Shown here one piece after another: positions 22,979 through 34,190 of a stretch of DNA of 64,000 nucleotides. A model generated the notes under the pieces. It saw only the letters and a list, made by a program, of their open reading frames with translations. It made no database searches and had not been told where the DNA came from. The first letter of the stretch is position 1. Each line of letters opens with the position of its first letter. The translations under genes and the position numbers were made by a program. This stretch comes from Congeria kusceri. Its lineage: Eukaryota; Mollusca; Bivalvia; Myida; Dreissenidae. The stretch is taken from the NCBI GenBank assembly GCA_027627225.1, contig CM051033.1:50343516-50407515 (forward strand). Reading direction: 5' to 3'.

Positions 22979-25528
22979 GTAGGGTTTTATCCTTCTTACA
23001 CCGATTTTTGTATTCAATTCTTGGTATTGTATCTAAATATATATACTTGTTTTACGTAGACAAAGAACGTATACCGAATACAACAGTGAACGACAAATTT
23101 ACATAGATAATATAGATAATACAGGCGAGCGATCAGTAATTATTGCGACTGATTTAGTGTGTATTCAACAATTACCGCATGTCCGAATACATAATGTAAC
23201 TAGACATGTGTACAAAGGACGCGGATGCCCCCACATTCCGCTGGTTATCACAAAACCCTATGCAATTACTATACCCAGGTGGACAAGTTCACATGCCGAT
23301 GAATGAATATGTCTATAAAGTTTCATCACTCTAGCAGTTATACTTTTCTTGTTACACGCGACACAAATCCAAAAATGTCAAATGTTGCTTAAAAAGGGCC
23401 ATAACTAAGATGATATCTGGCAAACCTGCACCAACATACCCAGGTGCACAAGTTCACATGCTGATGAACATGTTTATAAAGTTTCATCACTCTAGCAGTT
23501 ATACTTTTGAGTTACACACGACAAAAGTAAAACAAAGGCAAACTTTTTCTAAAAAGGGCCATACCTCCGCTTATCTGATCTACGACAAATCGGTACCAAA
23601 ATACATATTTTCACAAATTCACAAGTGCTGGTGAATATGTTTATAAAGTTTCATCTATCTAGCAGTTATACTTTTTGAGTTACATGAGACTCAAATCCGA
23701 AAATGTAATTTGTTGCTTAAAGAAGGGCCAATACTCCGCTGATGTCGGACAAAACTGCACAAAAATACCCAGGTGCACAAGTGCACATGCTAATGAACAT
23801 CTTTATAAAGTTTTACCATTTTGCAGTTATACCTCTTGAGTAACATGCTACACAAAAATCCGACGGACGAAAAAATACGACGGACGGACAGGATGGACAG
23901 GACGGACGGGACGGACGGATGGACATGGGCAAATCTATATGCCCCCCCCCCCACACACACACACACACAGAACATGTATTGAAAACTTTTTTCATAAGTC
24001 ACACAGCTTATGCAAATAACTGCATCAAATATTACCATGAACTGTAAGCTTTTTCTGTTTGAACCTTTTTTCTTGAATCATATTAATAATATTTCAAAAT
24101 CTTGTCGGTGATATGTTGTGTTCTGTATGGATTATAGCAGACTTTCATTAAAATTGATACAGCCTGCTCAATTTGTAGTACCAAATATTGCCAATTGCTT
24201 CCAACAGACTCAACGCTTTTATTTATCTAAAACAGTAAACAATATGTTTTTGTTACGATCAGTATTTCTTGTTAATACTCTTTCTTTAAACTAAACACGT
24301 TTTAATTGATTCTGGGCTGTGTGTGGATCTGTACGTATTTAAACCGGTTAAAATGTCCAAACCTTTGATCTAATCTGATTCCGGTCGTAAAATGTGTTGC
24401 ACAACCAACTGGTTACTTGCTTTAAATAAATGACATTGAGCTGACGTAAGCAGTGTCTGTCCATAGATGGAGTTTTATTGTTTTTATCAATGTCAATATT
24501 TAAGTAAAAGATAAATAGAAATCGATAAACGTTTCGACTTACTAAAGTGTTTTGCTCTATGACAGAAATTGGCAGTAAAGTTTGTACTGCCTCGGGATCT
24601 GAATGTTCTACACTCACTGACAGCTACTGTGATGCTGCCGCACTGAAATGCAAGTGTCCAGCAATGGCAACGGCGGGTACCAACATTTGTACATATAAAC
24701 GTAAGTGCGATTGTTGTCAAAATAACTCAACAAAATGGTCAGTTAATTTACCGGCTTTTACTACGGGCGATATTTTCTTGTCAACTGTTTTGATTCCCCC
24801 TTCAACTAAATGATAACTTTAAGACAGACACAGTAACGGCATACTCGTTTACACCGGAGCGTATAAAACAAACTGACCATAAACCATATTAGATTTTAAA
24901 CAAAGATATTAGTTGAAGTTTTGTGTTCATTACAATTTGTTCAACCAATCCAAGCAAATGTTCTTGCAAATTCAATTAATTGAATGTATATTATAAATAA
25001 AAAATCAATATTCTAAATACATTCCACAATCTTAAAAATGCATTAATGTTACGTTAACATGTCAATAGTATGTAAATAATATAACAAATACTCGGGTATT
25101 TGAGAGACAGGATGTCCATATTAACGGGCGCATGTTCTAGTTGTCACCTGAAATATATGCAAGTACTTAATCTAATGTTCCGTCATGCCAATAAATGCAT
25201 CTGTGCGTACTCTAATGGCTATGTTCTATGAAGGTGCATACCATATTTGCTAAATTATTGGCCGAAACGTAAGTTGTATTTGTTGTTCTAATTTGTGAAA
25301 TATGCAAATCTTTTTGTTGTAGTCAGAGTCACCAAAATAAATATATGAAGACTTGATTTGTCAGTCACTGTAGCAGTAAATAGTCAATAGTCAATTTTTC
25401 TTTTTATAAATTTCTCCTACTCACATTTCATTAAAATATTAAAACCATTTTTCTTTTCTGCATGTATAAACACTTAAATGCATATTACTATTATTTTTCT
25501 AGGAGAATTAACATGATTATTTTTTTTA

Positions 25529-25561
<33 letters not shown>

Positions 25562-28500
25562 GTTATACATGTATAACTTTACAATATGGTTTAGATTCGT
25601 GTATTAAATACAATGATAATAAATTCAGCACATTATTTTCTGTTGCAGAATGTAATTCGTCTGTTACTTGCACTGCTCTGGACTCCAACTCTGAGTGTTC
25701 TGGGGCGACCTCAAGTGACAAATGCCAGTGCAAGTCGACCCATGCGATGGGAAATGAAGGACAATGCGCTTTAAGTAAACAATATTTTGTTCCCAATTGT
25801 GCTGCAAAAATTTTATTGTGTCGCCTGAAAATATATATAGGTTACTTTTGGCGGCGGCGGCGGCGTTGTTTAGTTAGTTTGTGCAGACAATAAATTGAGA
25901 AGATTTTGTCAAATCATAATGAAACTTTTGGGAAGTGTTGGTAGGCATAAAATGAAGGTTAAGTTCCATTTTTGGTAAAATTACTTGTATTGTACTTGAC
26001 TTATGCTCCTTTATAAAACAAAAATAGTTCAAATAAGGCTTCTGCAGACAATAACTTGAGAAATTTTTGTGCAATCACTATGAAACCTTGGAAGTGTACG
26101 TGGGCATTAAAGGAAGGTTAAGTTCGATTTTTGGCAAAATTACTTTTTATTGTACTTGATGTATGCTCCTTTATAAAAACAAAAATAGTTCAAATAAGGC
26201 TTATGCAGACAATAAATTGAGAAATGTTTGTGCAATCAATATGAAACTTGGAAGTGTACGTGGTCATTAAAGGAAGGTTAAGTTCGATATTTGGCATAAT
26301 TACTTTTATTGTACTTGTATGCATACTTAAAACTTAAGGGACGTTTAAGTATGCATACAAGGAAGGTTAAGTTCAATTTTCGGCATATTTGCTCTTATCT
26401 TATTTGAGTAATGCCCTTTTTCATGAAACGTTCAAATAAGTATTGTGCAGACAATAACTTTAGAATTTTTGTGCAATGATTATTAAACTTTAGGAAAGTG
26501 TCAGTAAGCATTAAAGGAAGGTTAATAAGGGATTAATAATCCCCATAGACATCACCAGGAGAGAAACCCTTATTACCATCCTTAATAGTTTGGTTTTCGG
26601 TTTTCGGCATAATTGCTCTTATCGCACTTGAGTTATGCCACGTCAGGCGACACATCCGACTCGCTGGGTTCTAGTTTCGTCCAATATTGATAGACATTTA
26701 CTATTTGTATATGATATTGTACTCGTGATCAATAACTCTCTTAATATTGTCATTTTAATAAATTAATAATGTTCTTTATTGTTGAGAAATGGATTATAAA
26801 ATACAGTGCGTTAAATTATGACAACTTTACTTTTTATATTGTTACGCGTAAAGCGTATGTTTAATATAATAATTTACTTTACTCATGTCTATGTATATTG
26901 TTTATTTGTTCTTAGAATGCACAAGTCATACGACATGCACAGCTGTGGACCCCAACTCGGAATGTTCAGGTACAGGCGTCAACGACAAATGTCAATGCAA
27001 GACTGGACACACACGTGGAAACAATGGAATGTGTACGCCCGGTTCCGGTATGTTTACGTCTGTTTTGAAAGAGCAGGAAATATCGTATGTTTCAGTATCA
27101 CTAATTGTTTATAACCTGGAAGTAAATGATGTTCTCTCACTTTTATAATAGCAAGGAAACTGAAACGCGCTGAGGAAACGTTGTTTATTTTACAGCTAGT
27201 AAATGCATTTTTCAACCCGTAAATGTCGAAAGTATATGTATTGGTACAAATAATAAAAGAATCAAAAGATAAACTACCAATTATTATAAGTAGAGATAGT
27301 ATTTCGGAACGTAACAATAAAAGAATCAAAAGATAATCTAGTAGATAATATAAGTTAAGATAGTATTAAAATCGAAATCACAACTTAGTTTGTCATAACC
27401 AATAAATAACTGATTTTGAAGTATACAAAAATAATTCATATTCTGTCAAGGATTCATGTGTGTTCCCGTGCTGGATGATTAACTGGTGGCTTTAACGAAA
27501 ATTGCACTGCTCGCACTGATGTTCAAGTATTGGTTCAGAGAGTGTCACTCATGACACAGCACAAAATCAGTATATAAACATCACACCGACAAATACTTTA
27601 ACAAGACCCAGTGCTTTTCAATATACGTAAACCCTCAATCCATGTGTTTGTTACGTTCGGAAATTTTGTAATCCTTAATAAGATTATAGGCTCCAATAAC
27701 ACAAGCTTGACACTACTATTTAGAAAGAGAGAAACTTGAATCTATTAACATTTTGATTTAAAGCAAGTTCTTTTGCTCTTTGACAGTTATTGGCAGTAAA
27801 GTCTGTACTGAATCGGGATCTGAATGTTCTACACTCACAGACAGCTACTGTGATGCTACCGCACTGAAATGCAATTGTCCAGCAATAGCAACGGCGGGTA
27901 GCAACATTTGTACATATAACCGTAAGTAAATATGTTATGAACATTACTCAACAACATGGTGAATTTATCTAGCGACTGTTAAAAAAGAGCGTCATAAAAC
28001 TTTAATTATACATGCAAGGCAGACATAGTAAAGACTTACTAGTTTACACCCCGAGCGTATATATATATAACAAAATGATAAAAATATAAAATTGACAAAA
28101 ATGAAACTAGTTGAAGGTATATGTCCTTTATAATTGTTCCAACAAAACCAAGCAGAGTATCACGCAAATTTACTGAATACAAATTTTAATTAAAAAAAAT
28201 ATTCATAATATATTCCGCATTCAAAACAATACAATTATGTTGCTTTTATTTTTAAATTGCATGCACATATGCTTACAAACACTTAAGCAATTTTGATATA
28301 GGATATCCCAATCAATATTTAAAAGTTTTTGATAACGGTTATACATTCAAATTCTTATCTGAAATATATGCAAGCACTTAATCGCAAAATCCGTCATGTC
28401 TATACATTCATATGTGTATTCTCTTAAAATCTATTGCTCTCAAGATTTTGTAAAAAAAAAAGCTAACTTAAGCTTATATTTCTATAAGTCACCGTCACCA

Positions 28501-31500
28501 AAATAAATGAATGAAGACTTGATTTGAAATTTGACGACCACTCTGTAGTAAACGATTCTCCATTTTTCTTTTTATAAATTAATTTTTAATCTTACTCACA
28601 TTTTACTCCAATTGATAAAAGCCGTTTCCTTTTCTATAAGCACTTTAATACAAAATGCGTTTTTTGTTGTTGCACCAATGGCCTCATTTTAGATGCAATT
28701 GTACTTTTAATTATTGATATATAATTAAATAAAATCAACTCAAGTATGTTCTGTTGCAGAATGTACTTTGTCTGCCACGTGCACTGCTCTGGACGCTAAC
28801 TCTGAGTGTTCTGGGGCGACCTCCACTGACAAATGTCGATGTAAGTCGATTAACGTTATAGGAAATGAAGGAAAATGTGCTTTAAGTATAATTGATAATT
28901 TGTTGTTACGAAATTCATGTTTTAGTTATTATTCTTTTCGTAGATCTACGTTAATCTTGATAAAAATAAAATGTCGCTCTTCCTTCTTGCGTACTAAGTA
29001 TACTCATGTCACCTTGTAACGTCACATTCTCTCTTAAAAGAATGCACAACTCATGCGAATTGCACAGCTGTTGATCCCAATTCCGAATGCTCTGGAATGA
29101 CCGCCAATAACAAATGTCGGTGCAAGATTGGACTCGCGCTTGGAAGCAATGGAAAGTGTGGTGGTGGTTCCGGATCCGATTCTGGTATGTGAGTCACTCA
29201 GTGAATATTATGAAATAGCAGGAAACATTGTGGCTTGGCAATTTTATCCATACTTAATCGTGATCTATACAAAGATGTAAAATATGTATAACAAACAGTT
29301 ATTTTCCATAAAATTATGTTCATATGTATTCAATGAATTATATGGACATGTTTACAAAAATCATTGCTCCTCCTGAACGAATGATTCAATTATATACATG
29401 CGCGAACGCAGTTCAAATGAGATACCGGGATATAATCATCAATACTATTTAATATTTACATAAACAGTGAATAACGTCATACTTTGTCTATCTTTAAGGA
29501 GCTCATACGCATACAGATGGTTGGATAACCCTTATGACATTTCCTTATGCAGTTTTTACTTCAAGATGAGGTTTCATGAAATCCACACGTGTTTCTGTTT
29601 GCAGGCGCTGTTGACGTTGTGGTCTCTGTGGCAACGATTCTATCCTGCTTCTTTGTAAATTTACTATACGCATGTCTATGTATATTGTTTATTTGTTCTT
29701 AGGATGCACAAGTCATACGACATGCACAGCTGTGGACCCCAACTCGGAATGTTCAGGTACAGGCGTCAACGACAAATGTCAATGCAAGACTGGACACACA
29801 CGTGGAAACAATGGAATGTGTACGCCCGGTTCCGGTATGTTTATGTCTGTTTTGAAAGAGCAGGAAACATCGTATGTTTCAGTATCACTAATTGTTTATA
29901 ACCTGGAAGTAAATGATGTTCTCTCACTTTTATAATAGCAAGGAAACTGAAACGCGCTGAGGAAACGTTGTTTATTTTACAGCTAGTAAATGCATTTTTC
30001 AACCCGTAAATGTCGAAAGTATATGTATTGGTACAAATAATAAAAGAATCAAAAGATAAACTACCAATTATTATAAGTAGAGATAGTATTTCGGAACATA
30101 ACAATAAAAGAATCAAAAGATAATCTAGTAGATAATATAAGTTAAGATAGTATTAAAATCGAAATCACAACTTAGTTTGTCATAACCAATAAATAACTGA
30201 TTTTGAAGTATACAAAAATAATTCATATTCTGTCAAGGATTCATGTGTTTCCCGTGCAGGATGATTAACTGGTGGCTTTAACGAAAATTGCACTGCTCGC
30301 ACTGATGTTCAAGTATTGGTTCAGAGAGTGTCACTCATGACACAGCACAAAATCAGTATATAAACATCACACCGACAAATACTTTAACAAGACCCAGTGC
30401 TTTTCAATATACGTAAACCCTCAATCCATGTGTTTGTTACGTTCGGACATTTTGTAATCCTTAATAAGATTATAGGCTCCAATAACACAAGCTTGACACT
30501 ACTATTTAGAAAGAGAGAAACTTGAATCTATTAACATTTTGATTTAAAGCAAGTTCTTTTGCTCTTTGACAGTTATTGGCAGTAAAGTCTGTACTGAATC
30601 GGGATCTGAATGTTCTACACTCACAGACAGCTACTGTGATGCTACCGCACTGAAATGCAATTGTCCAGCAATAGCAACGGCGGGTAGCAACATTTGTACA
30701 TATAACCGTAAGTAAATATGTTATGAACATTACTCAACAACATGGTGAATTTATCTAGCGACTGTTAAAAAAGAGCGTCATAAAACTTTAATTATACATG
30801 CAAGGCAGACATAGTAAAGACTTACTAGTTTACACCCCGAGCGTATATATATATAACAAAATGATAAAAATATAAAATTGACAAAAATGAAACTAGTTGA
30901 AGGTATATGTCCTTTATAATTGTTCCAACAAAACCAAGCAGAGTATCACGCAAATTTACTGAATACAAATTTTAATTAAAAAAAATATTCATAATATATT
31001 CCGCATTCTAAACAATACAATTATGTTGCTTTTATTTTTAAATTGCATGCACATATGCTTACAAACACTTAAGCAATTTTGATATAGGATATCCCAATCA
31101 ATATTTAAAAGTTTTTGATAACGGTTATACATTCAAATTCTTATCTGAAATATATGCAAGCACTTAATCGCAAAATCCGTCATGTCTATACATTCATATG
31201 TGTATTCTCTTAAAATCTATTGCTCTCAGGATTTTGTAAAAAAAAAAAAGCTAACTTAAGCTTATATTTCTATAAGTCACCGTCACCAAAATAAATTAAT
31301 GAAGACTTGATTTGAAATTTGACGACCACTCTGTAGTAAACGATTCTCCATTTTTCTTTTTATAAATTAATTTTTAATCTTACTCACATTTTACTCAAAT
31401 TGATAAAAGCCGTTTCCTTTTCTATAAGCACTTTAATACAAAATGCGTTTTTTTTGTTGCACCAATGGCCTCATTTTAGATGCAATTGTATTTTTAATTA

Positions 31501-32455
31501 TTGATATATAATTAAATAAAATCAACTCAGTTATGTTCTGTTGCAGAATGTACTTTGTCTGCCACGTGCACTGCTCTGGACGCTAACTCTGAGTGTTCTG
31601 GGGCGACCTCCACTGACAAATGTCGATGCAAGTCGACTAACGTTATAGGAAATGAAGGAAAATGTGCTTTAAGTATAATTGATAATTTGTTATTACGAAA
31701 GTCATGTTTTAATTATTATTCTTTTCGTAGATCTACGTTAATCTTGATAAAAATAAAATGTCGCTCTTCCTTCTTGCGTACTAAGTATACTCATGTCACC
31801 TTGTAACGTCACATTCTCTCTTAAAAGAATGCACAACTAATGCGAATTGCACAGCTGTTGATCCCAATTCCGAATGCTCTGGAATGACCGCCAATAACAA
31901 ATGTCGGTGCAAGACTGGACTCGCGCTTGGAAGCAATGGAAAGTGTGGTGGTGGTTCCGGATCCGATTCTGGTATGTGAGTCACTCAGTGAATATATGAA
32001 ATAGCAGGAAACATTGTGGTTTGGCAATCTTATCCATACTTAATCGTGATCTATACAAAGATGTAAAATATGTATAACAAACAGTTATTTTCCATAAAAT
32101 TATGTTCATATGTATTCAATGAATGATATGTACATGTTTACAAACATCATTGCTCCTCCTGAACGAATGATTCAATTATATACATGCGCGAACGCAGTTC
32201 AAATGAGATACCGGGATATAATCATCAATACTATTTAATTTTTACATAAACAGTGAATAACGTCATACTTTGTCTATGTTTAAGGAGCTCATATGCATAT
32301 AGATGGTTGGATAAGCCTTATGACATTTCCTTATGCAGTTTTTACTTCAAGATGAGGTTTCATGAAATCCACACGTGTTTCTGTTTGCAGGCGCTGTTGA
32401 CGTTGTGGTCTCTGTGGCAACGATTCTATCCTGCTTCTTTGTAACCATATTCTAA
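22909..32455 (+). CDS. Gene 3: multi-module EGF-like surface protein, Sig-[C-A-B]2-(T)-B-C-A-B-T
   Basis: Exons: 22909-22978, 24566-24700, 25649-25774, 26916-27047, 27787-27921, 28760-28885, 29041-29184, (29605-29702), 29703-29834, 30573-30707, 31547-31672, 31828-31971, 32391-32455. All junctions are phase 1. Skipping the middle T exon gives 1,470 bp, 489 residues and ten six-cysteine modules with a hydrophobic C-terminus. Ending at the middle T exon gives 321 residues and six modules. The N-terminus, MKQQVIFSALLAFCFL, is a signal peptide. The second half derives from a recent 2,787-bp tandem duplication, so one longer gene, alternative 3' ends or a false assembly duplication are all possible. 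Inferred to be secreted and surface-attached; function unknown. Confidence 0.65.
23220..23880. repeat. ~163-bp tandem array in gene 3 intron 1
   Basis: TTTATAAAGTTTCATC-like blocks recur near 23321, 23482, 23649 and 23811 (spacing 161-167). Each unit includes CCAGGTGCACAAGT and GCAGTTATACTTTT. Four diverged copies. Resembles the core arrays of tandem-repeat-bearing elements elsewhere in the window. Confidence 0.8.
23881..23970. repeat. GGACGGAC-type repeat, poly-C and (AC)n
   Basis: Simple-sequence stretch at the end of the 163-bp array. Confidence 0.9.
24566..24700 (+). CDS. Gene 3 exon type C (1)
   Basis: 135 bp, phase 1-1, acceptor ATGACAG, donor GTAAGT. Six cysteines in C-type spacing; contains SYCDAAALKCKCPAMATAG. 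Confidence 0.7.
25649..25774 (+). CDS. Gene 3 exon type A (1)
   Basis: 126 bp, phase 1-1, acceptor GTTGCAG, donor GTAAAC. Six cysteines; contains CTALDSNSECSG and KCQCKSTHAMGNEGQC. Confidence 0.7.
   Translation, partial: NVIRLLLALLWTPTLSVLGRPQVTNASASRPMRWEMKDNAL
25818..26654. mobile_element. Inverted-repeat element with ~162-bp internal tandem units, inside gene 3 intron
   Basis: Bounded by GTGTCGCCTGA (25818-25828) and its inverse TCAGGCGACAC (26643-26653). A GGCGGCGGCGG run follows the left end. Units beginning GCAGACAATA recur at 25882, 26044, 26205 and 26447. A small palindromic stretch near 26520-26590 interrupts the last unit. No coding capacity. Confidence 0.7.
26916..27047 (+). CDS. 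Gene 3 exon type B (1), in duplicated unit 1
   Basis: 132 bp, phase 1-1, acceptor TTCTTAG, donor GTATGT. Six cysteines; CTAVDPNSECSG, KCQCKTGHTRGNNGMC. Copy in unit 2: 29703-29834. Confidence 0.7.
27787..27921 (+). CDS. Gene 3 exon type C (2)
   Basis: 135 bp, phase 1-1, acceptor TTTGACAG, donor GTAAGT. Six cysteines; KCNCP replaces KCKCP of other C exons. Confidence 0.7.
28760..28885 (+). CDS. Gene 3 exon type A (2)
   Basis: 126 bp, phase 1-1, acceptor GTTGCAG, donor GTATAA. Six cysteines; contains KCRCKSINVIGNEGKC. The next intron is only 155 bp. Confidence 0.68.
29041..29184 (+). CDS. Gene 3 exon type B (2, long form)
   Basis: 144 bp, phase 1-1, acceptor TTAAAAG, donor GTATGT. Six cysteines, with a Gly/Ser/Asp linker at its end that would precede the T exon. 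Confidence 0.68.
29605..29702 (+). CDS. Gene 3 internal T exon with altered end
   Basis: Acceptor TTTGCAG. It encodes the usual hydrophobic tail (AVDVVVSVATILSCFF), but the duplication joint replaces the stop, so the frame reads through into VNLLYACLCILFICS and stops at TAG 29700-29702. That TAG contains the acceptor AG of the next B exon. It could be an alternative last exon with a longer hydrophobic end, or be skipped. Confidence 0.5.
29703..29834 (+). CDS. Gene 3 exon type B (3), in duplicated unit 2
   Basis: 132 bp, phase 1-1, acceptor TTCTTAG, donor GTATGT. The protein module is identical to 26916-27047 except at the split first codon. Confidence 0.65.
30573..30707 (+). CDS. Gene 3 exon type C (3)
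   Basis: 135 bp, phase 1-1, acceptor TTTGACAG, donor GTAAGT. Copy of 27787-27921. Confidence 0.65.
31547..31672 (+). CDS. Gene 3 exon type A (3)
   Basis: 126 bp, phase 1-1, acceptor GTTGCAG, donor GTATAA. Differs from its partner by an Ile-to-Thr change (KSTNVIG). Confidence 0.65.
31828..31971 (+). CDS. Gene 3 exon type B (4, long form)
   Basis: 144 bp, phase 1-1, acceptor TTAAAAG, donor GTATGT. Differs from 29041-29184 by replacements that include KTGLALG for KIGLALG. Confidence 0.65.
32391..32455 (+). CDS. Gene 3 terminal exon T
   Basis: 65 bp after CTGTTTGCAG, encoding AVDVVVSVATILSCFFVTIF and TAA. No charged tail after the hydrophobic run; GPI signal or short anchor. Confidence 0.68.
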
Positions 32456-33490
32456 TTGTCACGGAGGTCAGCACTTAATGGACGTGGACAGGGCTACTTT
32501 TAAAAGAAACTGCATCAAGTGAAAACGTTTGCCATCTTTGCGTGTCTATTTCGGACAAATCAGAACAATGTTTGTTTATTCAGATGTCCATACAATCCTG
32601 TAAGAGCTAGATTTTAAGTAGCTACGATGTTATAGTGCCTTAATTTACTTACATTTCAAAGCCATTAATGACGGTGAAAAAAATCTCCCTTAATCATGAA
32701 CAAGTCTATTAATTTGCTGCCATGGTATTCAGAAACTCTATTTTCTATGCTTGATTTTTCCTTATATTATTATATGTGTGATTTAGACGTAGTCCAGTCC
32801 TAAACCTCCATTCCAAGATATGACTGACTTGTACTAAGTAAATTAATTTTGCAACAGATTACCATAATTATGCTCATTGATATATCCATAAACGAAAATA
32901 TTGCATTAAGCAACAATACAAAAAATAACACACAATAAAAACACCACACAAATATTAGATTAATGACATTACATTAATTCCAACATCATATCTGTATGGA
33001 GTGTAGACAGGACTTGTTGACTACATATCGTGTATCGTCGTCTGTCTGGTCCGTTGTTTATGGATACAAAATAGTTTGTAAGTATCTAATCCTCCATGGC
33101 AAACATTTGCACTAAAACAGAGAATAAATATTAAGATGCATACATTTTGTTTTATTATGCACAATGCTATATATAATATATTCATAGATCTAATGAATAC
33201 TCAAGAAAAACGTTCGTGTGTGATGAAATAAATCCATCGTTTGCTGGCCTGAAAACACAAATATATTTAAATGAATTAAATGCATTTACACAATACAAGT
33301 ATCTCAATCAACCATTCGCAACATGACCATGCAAACATGGCTTATATGATCACATGAACTTCATGTTACACCAGTCGCTAAATAGTTTTTACTATAAATG
33401 TTATTGCTTATAAATAATAATTTATGTTTTCAACAGACAGGTGCATAATACGCTGTACATTGTGTTTCAGTAATAAAAATATAGTTTCAA
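32456..33490 (+). other. 3' UTR/flank of gene 3 with polyA signal
   Basis: Continues the similarity seen after genes 1 and 2 (for example TGTCACGGAGGTCAGCACTT right after the stop, as at 13268). AATAAA lies at 33472-33477. No coding sequence. Confidence 0.45.
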
Positions 33491-34190
33491 TCGTGTTGTC
33501 ATAAATAGATGCTGAACATACAACCTTGTATAGCGATTATATAACAGTGGTATTATTATCGAGCAAATATATAAACATGAATAAATGCAACTGCATTTCT
33601 CTGAGTGTTCGTATGCTATGTACATATGTTAGTTAAGCTTTTCTGTAATTTACCGTTTTGCTGCTAATTACAGGACTCATTCAAGCAGTACAAAACAAAT
33701 GATTGACGACTTATTTATTTTAATAAATAGCCCATATATTGGCTATTAATAACATTACTAACAATAACAATTTGATCACTAATAAATGTAAGTATATCAA
33801 TGAAACTGATGAATGCTCCCCAATGCGCTTTGTCAAGTAGTGGGAATGAATGCAACGAGAAGGGCAGATATATTAAAATAACTAAACATCAATGGAACTG
33901 CAGGACCAAATCTGTTGTTGAAACTGTATTTGATCATGACACAAAAATACCATTCGATCATGCAGTTGAAGCAAAATTGTACCACATCAATCTAAGTCCA
34001 TAACTGTAATAATAAGTTTTTAAAAGGTGGAATATAACTGTATTACATTATTTTCATCCTTGTTATTTAACTTTACATCTTGAGTGTCGTTAACTTTTAT
34101 TTATAGCTAATCGAGAGAAATAGACCTGGCATTAATGATACACTAAATAATAATGAAAGACTTATAATTTTGTGAAAAATCATCAAAGTG
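33491..34190. other. Intergenic; no feature recognised
   Basis: AT-rich with only chance reading frames. Confidence 0.35.

Larger units (their letters stand above)
26871..29657. repeat. 2,787-bp tandem duplication, unit 1
   Basis: Nearly identical to 29658-32444, with scattered single-base changes and 1-3-bp indels. It starts at an AATTTACT block in the intron before exon B and ends inside the stop codon of the T exon. It carries exons B-C-A-B-T. Confidence 0.95.
29658..32444. repeat. 2,787-bp tandem duplication, unit 2
   Basis: Partner of 26871-29657. Carries B-C-A-B and the first part of the final T exon, which here keeps its normal end (GTAACCATATTCTAA). Confidence 0.95.

Noticed and set aside
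26818..27114. 98-codon frame overlapping exon B of gene 3
   Set aside because: Reads the exon in a shifted frame; the six-cysteine frame with phase-1 splice sites is the better explanation. The same applies to its copy at 29704-29901.
33800..34003. 67-codon frame with several cysteines
   Set aside because: Checked as a possible extra module exon, but the spacing does not match A, B or C and there is no phase-1 splice pair.
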